Part shown: piece after piece, positions 1 to 7,332 of the stretch
How the letters are laid out: every line of letters starts with the position of its first letter
Numbering within the stretch: the first letter of the stretch is position 1
Source: Maritimibacter sp.
Lineage (GTDB): Bacteria; Pseudomonadota; Alphaproteobacteria; Rhodobacterales; Rhodobacteraceae
Assembly (NCBI GenBank): GCA_003520545.1
Contig: DOUP01000285.1
Coordinates: 1-9,364 of the forward strand
Direction of reading: 5' to 3'
Length of the DNA: 9,364 bases
The notes under the pieces: model-generated
Told to the model about the DNA's origin: nothing
The model's database searches: none
Seen by the model: only the letters and a program-made list of their open reading frames with translations
Position numbers and translations under genes: made by a program

Positions 1-27
1 CCCCGGGATATTTTTGGCACGATGAAG
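1..27. repeat. Possible family-wide intergenic motif downstream of fadB
   Basis: The first 27 bases read CCCCGGGATATTTTTGGCAC followed by GATGAAG. They lie outside any gene I accept, directly past the fadB terminator. From memory, similar strings (CCCGxGxATATTTTTGG followed by a GATGAAG-like end) are frequent near gene ends in Rhodobacteraceae genomes. I cannot confirm this here and know of no function. The motif occurs only once in this window, so the repeat call rests on recollection alone. Confidence 0.25.
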
Positions 28-30
28 GCA

Positions 31-63
31 AAGAAAAAGGCCCGGTCACATGACCAGGCCCTT
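31..63 (-). terminator. Intrinsic terminator of the fad operon
   Basis: On the minus strand, 21 bases past the fadB stop codon, the RNA can form a 12-pair stem (arms 63-52 and 47-36) closed by the four-base loop AUGU. The pairs include two G-U wobbles. The stem is followed by a U-rich run ending around position 31. The stem, loop size and U-tract fit a Rho-independent terminator for the leftward operon. Read on the plus strand the two wobbles become mismatches and there is no good T-tract, so it should work mainly for the minus strand. Confidence 0.8.
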
Positions 64-84
64 GGGAGTTTCGTATCGGGTGGC

Positions 85-2271
85 TCAGGCGGCCTTGGCG
101 GTGCCGCCGCCGAAACGCCCGTAGAAGGTTTCACCCGTCTCGGCCAGATCGCGCAGGAGCGCGGGCGCGGTGAAGCGCTCGCCATAGGTTGTCGTGAGGT
201 GGTCGCAGATTTCGACCGCCTTCGCGGCGCCGATCATGTCGAGCCAGCTGAGCGGGCCACCGGTCCAGGGCGCAAAGCCCCAGCCCAGGATCGCGCCGAC
301 GTCGCCTTCGCGGATGTCCATGAGAACACCCTCTTCGAGCGCGCGCACCGCTTCGAGCACCTGCGCCATCATCAGGCGATGCTGGACTTCGGTGACGTCC
401 GGTTGGTCGTCCGAGGCGGGGAACCGTGATTTCACGGCATCCGAATAGCCCTGGCGTTTGCCCTTGTCGTCGTAGTCGTAAAAGCCCGCGTTGGATTTGC
501 GGCCCAGGCGGCCTTCGTCGACCATCCAGAACATGATCTCGTCCGTGGCGTCGTCATAGGCGTCGCCCATCGCGGCCTTGGTCGCCTTGGCGATCTTCAC
601 GCCGAGGTCGATCGAGGTCTCATCGGTCAGTTGCAGCGGCCCGACCGGGAAGCCCAGCAGGCGCGCGGCATTGTCGACCAGCGGCATTTCGACGCCTTCG
701 GTCACCATGCGCACCCCTTCGTTGATGTAGGGAATGATGCAGCGGTTGGCGTAGAAGAACCGCGCGTCGTTCACCACGATCGGCGTCTTGCGGATCTGGC
801 GCACGTAGTCGAGCGCCTTGGCCGTGGCCCGGTCCCCGGTGTCCTTGCCCTTGATGATCTCGACCAGGAGCATCTTCTCGACCGGCGAGAAGAAGTGAAT
901 GCCGATGAACTGCTCGGGGCGGCTTGAGGCCTTGGCGAGGTCGGTGATCGGCAGCGTCGAGGTGTTGGTGGCGAAGATGCAATCGTCGGGGATCACGGCT
1001 TCGACGTTCTTCGTGACCTCGGCCTTGATGCCCGGATCTTCGAACACCGCTTCGATGATCAGGTCCGCGTCCTTGAGGGCGTCGTAATCCGTGGTCGCGG
1101 TGATGCGGCCCAGGACTTCTTCCTTCTTCTCAGGCGTGGTCTTTTTCTTGGCGATGCCCTTGTCGAGGAAGCTTTCGGAATAGGCTTTGCCCTTGTCCGC
1201 GGCTTCCTGTTCCTGGTCGATCAGTACCACCTCGATACCGGCTTGCGCCGAGACGAGCGCGATCCCGGCCCCCATCATGCCCGCGCCGAGCACGCCGAGT
1301 TTCCTGACCTTCTGGTCCGCGATGCCCTCGGGACGGACCGCGCCTTTTTCCAGCGCTTCCTTGTTGAGGAAAAGCGAGCGGATCATGTTGCCCGAGGAGG
1401 GGTTCATGATCACGGAGGTGAACCAGCGCGCTTCGATTTTCAAAGCGGTGTCGAAGGGCACTTGCAGACCTTCGTAGACGGCGGACAGCATCGCCTTGGG
1501 GGCCGGGAAGGCACCCCAGGTGTTGCCCATGATCATGGCGTTGGCACCCACGAGGGTCTGGAACCCCGCCGGGTGATAAGGCGCGCCGCCGGGCACCTTG
1601 TAGCCCTTGGCATCCCAGGGTTTCACGAGGTCCGCGTCTTTCGCGTCCAGCACCCAGGCCTTGGCGGCGGCGACCGGATCGTCGGCGACTTCGTCGATGA
1701 TGCCCGCTTTCACGGCCGCCTCGGGAGAGGACATCTTGGCCTGAAGCAGGTAGGGCGAGGCGCCCATGACGCCGAGCTTGCGCACGAGCCGCGTGGTGCC
1801 GCCCATGCCGGGGAAGATGCCGACCTGGATTTCCGGAAGGCCGATCTTGGCCTTCGGGTTCGGAGCGGCAAAGATGCGGTGCGTGGCGAGGGGCAGTTCC
1901 AGCCCGATGCCCATCGCGGTGCCGGGCAGGGCGGCGGCGACAGGTTTGCCGCCTTTCTGGGTCTTGGGGTCCATGCCCGCAAGCTCCAGCTTGCGCAGCA
2001 TCCGGTGCCCGCGCATGGTGCCTTCGAACACGCCTTCGGCGCCATTTTCCTTGAAGGCTGCGAGGATGTTGAGGTCCATGCCACCCGCGAAGGTCTCTTT
2101 CCCGGAGGTGATGACGATGCCCTTGATGCTGTCGTCCGACAACGCCTCCTCGGAGAGCTTTTCAAGCTCTTCGATGCCCTGGAGCGTCAGCACGTTCATC
2201 GACTTGCCGGGCATGTCCCAGGTGATTACTGCGACGCCGTCGGCGTCTTTTTCCATGGTAAATTCAGCCAT
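85..2271 (-). CDS. fadB: Beta-oxidation multifunctional enzyme alpha subunit (enoyl-CoA hydratase / 3-hydroxyacyl-CoA dehydrogenase)
   Basis: This protein hydrates trans-2-enoyl-CoA and oxidises the resulting 3-hydroxyacyl-CoA with NAD in the cytoplasm, the second and third steps of beta-oxidation. It has 728 residues, close to E. coli FadB. The N-terminal crotonase domain (about 1-200) has the oxyanion-hole stretch FAGGMDL (61-67). Two candidate catalytic glutamates, E125 (in GLELPLAT) and E147 (in GLPE), match the E. coli FadB pair. The Rossmann domain begins with GAGMMG (329-334). H459 and E471 form the dehydrogenase dyad with the 12-residue spacing seen in FadB. Two C-terminal 3HCDH domains follow (about 500-600 and 630-720). 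The glycine-rich turn before E125 reads MGIGLE rather than the common GGGxE. The start has GGGAG nine bases upstream. It is the last gene of the operon, 14 bases after fadA. It could equally be called FadJ, since sequence alone does not separate aerobic from anaerobic types. Confidence 0.95.
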   Translation of the reverse strand: MAEFTMEKDADGVAVITWDMPGKSMNVLTLQGIEELEKLSEEALSDDSIKGIVITSGKETFAGGMDLNILAAFKENGAEGVFEGTMRGHRMLRKLELAGMDPKTQKGGKPVAAALPGTAMGIGLELPLATHRIFAAPNPKAKIGLPEIQVGIFPGMGGTTRLVRKLGVMGASPYLLQAKMSSPEAAVKAGIIDEVADDPVAAAKAWVLDAKDADLVKPWDAKGYKVPGGAPYHPAGFQTLVGANAMIMGNTWGAFPAPKAMLSAVYEGLQVPFDTALKIEARWFTSVIMNPSSGNMIRSLFLNKEALEKGAVRPEGIADQKVRKLGVLGAGMMGAGIALVSAQAGIEVVLIDQEQEAADKGKAYSESFLDKGIAKKKTTPEKKEEVLGRITATTDYDALKDADLIIEAVFEDPGIKAEVTKNVEAVIPDDCIFATNTSTLPITDLAKASSRPEQFIGIHFFSPVEKMLLVEIIKGKDTGDRATAKALDYVRQIRKTPIVVNDARFFYANRCIIPYINEGVRMVTEGVEMPLVDNAARLLGFPVGPLQLTDETSIDLGVKIAKATKAAMGDAYDDATDEIMFWMVDEGRLGRKSNAGFYDYDDKGKRQGYSDAVKSRFPASDDQPDVTEVQHRLMMAQVLEAVRALEEGVLMDIREGDVGAILGWGFAPWTGGPLSWLDMIGAAKAVEICDHLTTTYGERFTAPALLRDLAETGETFYGRFGGGTAKAA

Positions 2272-2285
2272 TGGTCAAAACTCCC

Positions 2286-3497
<1,212 letters not shown>

Positions 3498-3530
3498 CAG
3501 TCTCTCCCTGGGTTGTCGTTCAAGCTCGGA

Positions 3531-4166
3531 TCACGCGCGGTCGGCGGGGGATCCGGGCATCAGGTCGTAGGGGTGTTTCCACCCCGGCAGATCGGCGATC
3601 CGGTCGAGCCAACGGCTGATCGCGGGGTAATCGTCGCGGTCGAAGCCGAAGGGTTCCGGGTAATAAAGGTAAGAGCAGCACGACAGGTCAGCCATGGTGA
3701 CGTCGCTGCCGACAAGCCAGTCTCGTTGCGTCAACTCGCTTTCGAGCACATTGAGAGCGCCTTTCACGCGACCGACGTTGAAGGCGATGACGTCGGCGTT
3801 GCGGTGTTTCTCGGGTAGGAAATTCATCAGGAAGCGGGTCATGCCGAACTGGGAGGAGCCTTTGTGGTTGTCCCAGAACTGCCAGCGCAAAACCTCGCGT
3901 TCTTCCTCGGGGGTCTTGCCGCCAAACTTGCCGGTCTGCTCAATGATCCACTGCTGGATGACGCCCGATTGGGTCATCTTCAGATCACCGTCGATAAACA
4001 CGGGTGCTTCGCCCATCGGGTTGATCGCGCGGTAGTCCGGGGTACGCGCCTCGCCGTTGAAGAAATCGACGAAGACCGGCTCCCAGTCGAAACCAGCGAG
4101 TTCGAGGGGCAGGGCGGCCTTGTAGGAGTTGCCGCTTTCGCCGAAGCAGTAGAGTTTGATGGTCAT
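3531..4166 (-). CDS. Glutathione S-transferase family protein
   Basis: This is a 211-residue cytosolic GST-fold protein. The N-terminal thioredoxin-like domain (about 1-80) contains the cis-proline P55 in MGEAPVF and the glutathione-contacting Q66-S67 pair. The C-terminal helical domain contains DVTMADLS (156-162), the usual N-capping box with T157 and D160. The first strand is followed by FGESGNSYK, so a serine near position 11 or 14 is the likely thiol-activating residue; no Tyr or Cys occupies the classical spot. I chose the ATG at 4166 because GGGAGGA stands seven bases upstream and the family-typical strand (IKLYCFG) starts there. A longer frame reaching 4253 would run into the preceding gene and add a non-GST leader. 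It lies between the exported protein gene and fadA. Its substrate is unknown; detoxification of reactive enoyl or aldehyde products is a guess from context. Confidence 0.88.
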   Translation of the reverse strand: MTIKLYCFGESGNSYKAALPLELAGFDWEPVFVDFFNGEARTPDYRAINPMGEAPVFIDGDLKMTQSGVIQQWIIEQTGKFGGKTPEEEREVLRWQFWDNHKGSSQFGMTRFLMNFLPEKHRNADVIAFNVGRVKGALNVLESELTQRDWLVGSDVTMADLSCCSYLYYPEPFGFDRDDYPAISRWLDRIADLPGWKHPYDLMPGSPADRA

Positions 4167-4187
4167 GGTTGTCCTCCCGTTGGTCCA

Positions 4188-4210
4188 TGGACCGGGGCAC
4201 GCCCGGACCA
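4188..4210 (-). other. Inverted repeat between the exported-protein gene and the GST gene
   Basis: In the 64-base gap, minus-strand RNA can pair UGGUCCGGG (4210-4202) with CCCGGUCCA (4196-4188) around a five-base loop, with one U-U mismatch. A perfect 12-base palindrome, GGTCCATGGACC (4182-4193), overlaps the downstream arm and offers a competing fold. No T-tract follows, so it is not a standard terminator. It could stabilise the mRNA or tune expression of the genes downstream. Confidence 0.45.
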
Positions 4211-4230
4211 TTGGTTCGTCGTGTTCCGGA

Positions 4231-4731
4231 TCAGGGCAGGCGGACGCTGCCAAACTCCGGGTAGACCTCTTTCACGAGGTTGTATTGCTGATCGGCTTCG
4301 ATGCGCACGACATACCAACGCCCGCCATCCTCAAGCGCAAGCGTCTGGTTGCGCAGGGTGCGGGTCTTGCCCTCGGCGGTGATCTTGGTCGTGGTGGGGA
4401 TGAAGGCGTAGCTGCGGCCACCCGCTTCGCCGGTCTTCATCCGGTTGGTGTTCATGTCGAAGGCGTCGATCTTGATGTCGGACATGAAGGCCGCCATTTG
4501 CTTGGCCATGGTCGCCTTCAACTCGGCCTGCGACTCACTGCCCATCTGGGTGGCCATGTAGTCGATGAGTTTTGGCGGCAGGTAGTCGAGCACCGTCCCG
4601 AAATCACCGGTCGAATAGGCCGTGTCGAACTCCGAGACGGTCGCCTCCACGGCGGCCTTGTCGGCAGTGTCGAAGGCCATCGCGGTGAGCGGCAGGGTGG
4701 AAATCAGGGCGGCGGCAAGCAGTCGTTTCAT
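4231..4731 (-). CDS. Small exported protein of unknown function
   Basis: I do not recognise this 166-residue protein as a named gene. The N-terminus is a clear Sec signal peptide: K2-R3, a hydrophobic stretch LLAAALISTLPLT, then AMA at 17-19, with cleavage expected before F20. The mature part of about 147 residues is mixed alpha/beta. It opens with an amphipathic helix (ADKAAVEATVSEFDTAYSTGD), and its end is strand-rich around GGRWYVVRIEA (136-146). This layout resembles SnoaL/NTF2-like pockets, though that is only an impression. No cysteine is present after cleavage, so it is not a lipoprotein. The start is firm: AGGAGGA overlaps the stop of the upstream 70-residue gene, only nine bases away, which suggests translational coupling. 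A periplasmic protein inside a fatty-acid operon is unexpected. It may sense or carry a lipid or help envelope repair, but nothing in the sequence proves that. Confidence 0.82.
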   Translation of the reverse strand: MKRLLAAALISTLPLTAMAFDTADKAAVEATVSEFDTAYSTGDFGTVLDYLPPKLIDYMATQMGSESQAELKATMAKQMAAFMSDIKIDAFDMNTNRMKTGEAGGRSYAFIPTTTKITAEGKTRTLRNQTLALEDGGRWYVVRIEADQQYNLVKEVYPEFGSVRLP

Positions 4732-4740
4732 GGGTCCTCC

Positions 4741-4953
4741 TCAGCGTTTGCGGGCGTCGAGCTCTGAATTGAACAGGCGCAGACGATGGGTGAGCGCCTC
4801 TTTGTCCATGACACTATCAAAGTGCTCGAACAGAAAGGACAAGGCCTCGCCCTCGTCCAACCCCGCCTCGCGGGAGAAGGATTTCAGCTTCCGATAGCCG
4901 TCCTCGGTCATGGCGACCGGGAAGCGGCGGGTCAGTCGGAAACGCTTGGGCAT
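4741..4953 (-). CDS. Small basic protein with ribbon-helix-helix-like pattern
   Basis: This is a 70-residue protein with a basic N-terminus (PKRFRLTRR). A strand-like RFPVAMT (10-16) is followed by a helix (EDGYRKLKSFSREAG, 17-31), a turn at GLDEG (31-35), and a second helix (EALSFLFEHFDSVMDKEAL). A short basic tail ends in ARKR. The strand-helix-turn-helix order and the T/S-E-(D/E)-x-Y-x-x-L pattern resemble CopG/Arc ribbon-helix-helix DNA-binding proteins. The family assignment is inference; the gene itself looks real. It has a good GGAGAGGA site eight bases before the ATG, sits 25 bases after the dehydrogenase, and is coupled to the next gene by a nine-base gap. If it binds DNA it could regulate the operon. 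The alternative is a small accessory protein that binds an operon enzyme. Confidence 0.75.
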   Translation of the reverse strand: MPKRFRLTRRFPVAMTEDGYRKLKSFSREAGLDEGEALSFLFEHFDSVMDKEALTHRLRLFNSELDARKR

Positions 4954-4978
4954 GGGCCTTGTCCTCTCCTTTGTTCGA

Positions 4979-6757
4979 TCAGAACGCCTCGGCGTCGAGC
5001 GCCATCACCGGGTCCGCGCCGCTTTCGATGCGGGCCAGGTGCATGCCAGTCGCCGGAAGCTGACGCTTCATGTAGTATCGGCCGGTGGCGAGCTTGGTCT
5101 CGTAGAATGCAGCGTCGCCGGTGTCGGCGTCCAGCGCCTCTTGTGCGGCCACCGCCATGCGGGCCCACATGAAGCCCAGGGCGACGTGACCGAACATGGT
5201 CATGAAGTCGTAAGAGCCGGCCAGCGCGTGGTTCGGGTTCTTCATGCCGTTGTTCATGAAATACGTCGTCGCGGCCTGAAGATCCTTGGAGCCTTGCTTG
5301 AGCGGGTCGAGGAAGTCGGCCTTGAGCGCCTCGTTGCCTTCGTGATCCTTGATGAAGGTTTTCACGAGGTCGAAGAAGGCCATGACGTGCTTGCCGCCGT
5401 CGGTGGCGAGTTTCCGGCCCACCAGATCGAGCGCCTGAATGCCGTTGGCCCCTTCGTAGATCATGGCGATCCGGGCATCGCGGGTGAATTGGGACATGCC
5501 CCATTCCTCGATGTAGCCGTGGCCACCGTAGACCTGTTGCGCCAGAACCGCGTTCTCGAACCCCTTGTCGGTGAGGAAACCCTTCACGACCGGGATCAGG
5601 AGCGATACGAGGCCATCGGCGGCTTCGTCGCCCTGGCGGTTGTGACGGTCGAGAAGCTCAGCCGACCAGAGCACCAGAGCACGGCCTCCTTCGACGAAGG
5701 ACTTCTGGTCCATCAGCGAGCGACGGATGTCCGGGTGGACGATCAGCGGATCGGCGGGTTTGTCGGGGGCTTCGGCACCGGTGACGGCGCGGCCCTGAAG
5801 ACGCTCCTTGGCGTAGGTCAGCGCATTCTCGTAGGCGACGGTGGCCTGCGACAGACCCTGGACGCCCACGCCCAGGCGCGCTTCGTTCATCATGGTGAAC
5901 ATGGCGCGCATACCCTTGTGCTCCTGGCCCAGGAGGTAGCCGGTCGCCTCGTCGTAGTTCATGACGCAGGTGGCGTTGCCGTGGATGCCCATCTTCTCTT
6001 CCAACGCACCGACCGAAACGCCGTTGCGCTCGCCGGGGTTGCCGTCCTCGTCGAGGATGAACTTCGGCACGATGAAGAGCGAGATGCCTTTCACGCCGTC
6101 GGGGCCGCCGGGGATCTTGGCGAGCACGAGGTGGATGACGTTGTCGGACATGTCGTGGTCACCGGCGGAGATGAAAATCTTCTGACCGGAGATCTTGTAG
6201 GTGCCGTCGTCCTGCGGCTCTGCCTTGGTGCGCATGAGACCCAGATCGGTGCCGCAATGCGGTTCGGTCAGGTTCATGGTGCCGGTCCAGTCGCAGGAGA
6301 CCATCTTGGGCAGGTAGGTCTGCTTTTGCTCATCCGTGCCGTGGGCGTGGATGGCGGAATAGGCGCCGTGGGTCAGGCCCTGGTACATCATGAAGGCCAT
6401 ACCGGCAGCCGAGAACATCTCGCCCGTAGCCGAGCCCATGATCGCAGGCATGCCCTGACCGCCATACTCGGGGTCACAGTCCAACCCGGTCCAGCCGCCT
6501 GCCTTCAGCTGCTCGAACGCGTCCTTGAACCCGGTGGGCGTGCGCACGACACCGTTTTCCAGTTTGCAGCCTTCCTTGTCGCCCACCGGGTTCAGCGGAG
6601 CGATAACTTCGGAGGCGATCTTGCCAGCCTCTTCGAGGATGGCCGAGGTGAAGGACGGATCGAGCTCGTCGTAGCCCGGAATGTCGCTTTGATGGACCTT
6701 CAGCACATCATGCAGAAGGAAAGCGTAGTCGCGGGTGTCAGCGGTATATGTCGGCAT
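4979..6757 (-). CDS. Acyl-CoA dehydrogenase, long DmdC/FadE-like class
   Basis: This FAD enzyme oxidises acyl-CoA to trans-2-enoyl-CoA, the first beta-oxidation step, passing electrons to electron-transfer flavoprotein. It has 592 residues, longer than the roughly 380 of short- and medium-chain enzymes because of an extra C-terminal helical domain (about 460-592). Visible features are the N-terminal helical domain with DCDPEYGGQGMP (93-104), the flavin and substrate loop MNLTEPHCGTDLG (161-173), and KISGQKIFISAGDHD (188-202). The catalytic-base motif is MIYEGANGIQALDL, with E435. From memory, the base of the DmdC methylthiopropionyl-CoA dehydrogenase is also Glu435, so this protein is at least in that class. 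DmdC paralogues acting on fatty acyl-CoA share these features, and the FadA/FadB neighbours favour a fatty-acid substrate. The start has GGGAGA four bases upstream. No ETF or acyl-CoA ligase gene is in the window. Confidence 0.92.
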   Translation of the reverse strand: MPTYTADTRDYAFLLHDVLKVHQSDIPGYDELDPSFTSAILEEAGKIASEVIAPLNPVGDKEGCKLENGVVRTPTGFKDAFEQLKAGGWTGLDCDPEYGGQGMPAIMGSATGEMFSAAGMAFMMYQGLTHGAYSAIHAHGTDEQKQTYLPKMVSCDWTGTMNLTEPHCGTDLGLMRTKAEPQDDGTYKISGQKIFISAGDHDMSDNVIHLVLAKIPGGPDGVKGISLFIVPKFILDEDGNPGERNGVSVGALEEKMGIHGNATCVMNYDEATGYLLGQEHKGMRAMFTMMNEARLGVGVQGLSQATVAYENALTYAKERLQGRAVTGAEAPDKPADPLIVHPDIRRSLMDQKSFVEGGRALVLWSAELLDRHNRQGDEAADGLVSLLIPVVKGFLTDKGFENAVLAQQVYGGHGYIEEWGMSQFTRDARIAMIYEGANGIQALDLVGRKLATDGGKHVMAFFDLVKTFIKDHEGNEALKADFLDPLKQGSKDLQAATTYFMNNGMKNPNHALAGSYDFMTMFGHVALGFMWARMAVAAQEALDADTGDAAFYETKLATGRYYMKRQLPATGMHLARIESGADPVMALDAEAF

Positions 6758-6771
6758 TGGGTCTCCCTACT

Positions 6772-6785
6772 CGTTTTCAAACGAT
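6772..6785. promoter_or_regulatory. Palindrome and possible internal promoter before the acyl-CoA dehydrogenase
   Basis: TCGTTTTCAAACGA is an uninterrupted inverted repeat with six-base arms and a TC centre, 15 bases upstream of the dehydrogenase start. On the minus strand a possible extended -10 (TGGTATCGT, box TATCGT at 6787-6782) overlaps its right arm. A repressor bound here could block that promoter. It shows no similarity to the ACGT sites near the merR genes, so a different regulator would be needed. I see no convincing -35 box. Confidence 0.4.
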
Positions 6786-6817
6786 ACCAATGGTTTGTGT
6801 GGGTTCGGTGACGGGGC

Positions 6818-7216
6818 TTATTCAGCCGCTTCGTCCTGCTCCATGGAGGCCAGCATGCGGCGGCCCCATTCAAGCTGGTCGGACAGGTCGCGGATCGCTT
6901 CGTCCAGCTCTTCGCGCTGCGATTTAAGCTCGTTCAGATGGGTTTCGGCCAGGTCGATGGTCCGCGTGTACTGGGTGATCTGCTGATCGCCCACGTGATA
7001 CAGGTCCAGAAGCTGGCGGATTTCCTCAAGCGGGAAGCCGAAGCGTTTGCCGCGCAGGATCAGCTTGAGACGGGCGCGGTCCGAACGGGTGAACAGGCGT
7101 TTCTGGCCGTCGCGGATCGGGGACAGAAGCTCCTTCTGTTCGTAGAACCGCAACGTGCGTGCGGTCACGCCGAACTGGTCGCACATCTCGCGAATGGTCT
7201 TGAGATCTTCAGACAT
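6818..7216 (-). CDS. MerR-family transcriptional regulator
   Basis: This 132-residue MerR protein has an N-terminal winged helix-turn-helix: TIREMCDQFGVTARTLRFYEQKELL (about 7-31), then the wing with RLFTRSDRARLKLILRGKRFGFPLEEI. A coiled-coil dimer helix follows (about 84-125), rich in E, R and L. It lacks the cysteine sets of metal-sensing MerR members, having only C12 in the HTH, and has no large effector domain. This fits small regulators of acyl-CoA and branched-chain catabolism such as LiuR, named here by analogy only. I chose the ATG at 7216 because GGAG lies six bases upstream. The frame extends to an ATG at 7246, but that adds ten residues without a good ribosome site. It lies 60 bases ahead of the dehydrogenase and 113 bases after the other merR. 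The two share 36 of 67 residues over the DNA-binding part by hand alignment. Confidence 0.9.
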   Translation of the reverse strand: MSEDLKTIREMCDQFGVTARTLRFYEQKELLSPIRDGQKRLFTRSDRARLKLILRGKRFGFPLEEIRQLLDLYHVGDQQITQYTRTIDLAETHLNELKSQREELDEAIRDLSDQLEWGRRMLASMEQDEAAE

Positions 7217-7220
7217 GAAA

Positions 7221-7272
7221 AACTCCGGGTTTGAATGCTGCCCCATGACATAGGGCAGGTTTTCCCGGAGTT
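7221..7272 (-). promoter_or_regulatory. Nested inverted repeat that would mask the ribosome site of the downstream merR
   Basis: Outer nine-base arms AACTCCGGG (7221-7229) and CCCGGAGTT (7264-7272) are perfectly complementary. Inside them, minus-strand CUGCCCUAU (7258-7250) pairs with AUGGGGCAG (7246-7238) around a three-base loop, with one U-G wobble. The downstream outer arm contains the GGAG used by the gene starting at 7216, so the folded leader would hide the ribosome site. Whether this RNA exists depends on the start of transcription. If the -10 box is TGAACT at 7274-7269, the left arm is not transcribed and the repeat could act only as DNA. If transcription starts further upstream or reads through from the previous gene, the full hairpin forms. 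Confidence 0.45.
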
Positions 7273-7282
7273 CAGCAAAAGA

Positions 7283-7313
7283 TTACGTTAACGTCAACGT
7301 AACGTGACGTAAC
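7283..7313. promoter_or_regulatory. ACGT-rich operator candidate upstream of the downstream merR
   Basis: TTACGTTAACGTCAACGTAA (7283-7302) has perfect seven-base arms around a six-base centre. It is followed by a further half (GTGACGTAAC to 7313). Five ACGT tetramers begin at 7285, 7291, 7297, 7302 and 7307, so they are spaced 6, 6, 5 and 5 bases apart. MerR proteins bind long dyads between -35 and -10. A minus-strand TTGACG (7297-7292) with TGAACT (7274-7269) at 17 bases would place the dyad over the -35 box, though both boxes are weak. Autoregulation by one or both MerR proteins is the likely role. Confidence 0.6.
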
Positions 7314-7332
7314 AGAGACACGAGGTCTGTTA
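7310..7332 (-). other. Stem-loop at the end of the upstream merR gene
   Basis: TAACAGA (7310-7316) and TCTGTTA (7326-7332) are perfect seven-base arms with a nine-base loop, and the right arm contains the TAA stop of the upstream merR. No T-tract follows on the minus strand, so termination is doubtful. Read-through from the first merR to the second remains possible. Confidence 0.3.

Noticed and set aside
22..429. Plus-strand frame beginning MKAKKKARSHDQ
   Set aside because: Its start lies in the fadB terminator and the rest is antisense to the fadB C-terminus, with no recognisable domain.
3985..4200. Minus-strand 71-codon frame inside the GST region
   Set aside because: It is an out-of-frame shadow of GST without a domain or initiation signal.
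4167..4253. N-terminal extension of the GST frame
   Set aside because: It would overlap the end of the exported-protein gene and lacks a ribosome site. The GST fold begins at the ATG at 4166, which has an excellent site.
4910..6811. Plus-strand open frame of 633 codons opposite the acyl-CoA dehydrogenase
   Set aside because: Despite its length it is a shadow of a well-supported gene in the opposite strand. Its translation lacks known motifs and no ribosome site stands out.
7217..7246. Ten-residue extension of the second merR (MGQHSNPEFF)
   Set aside because: The ATG at 7246 has no suitable ribosome site and MerR proteins normally start close to the HTH. The bases are better explained as leader structure.
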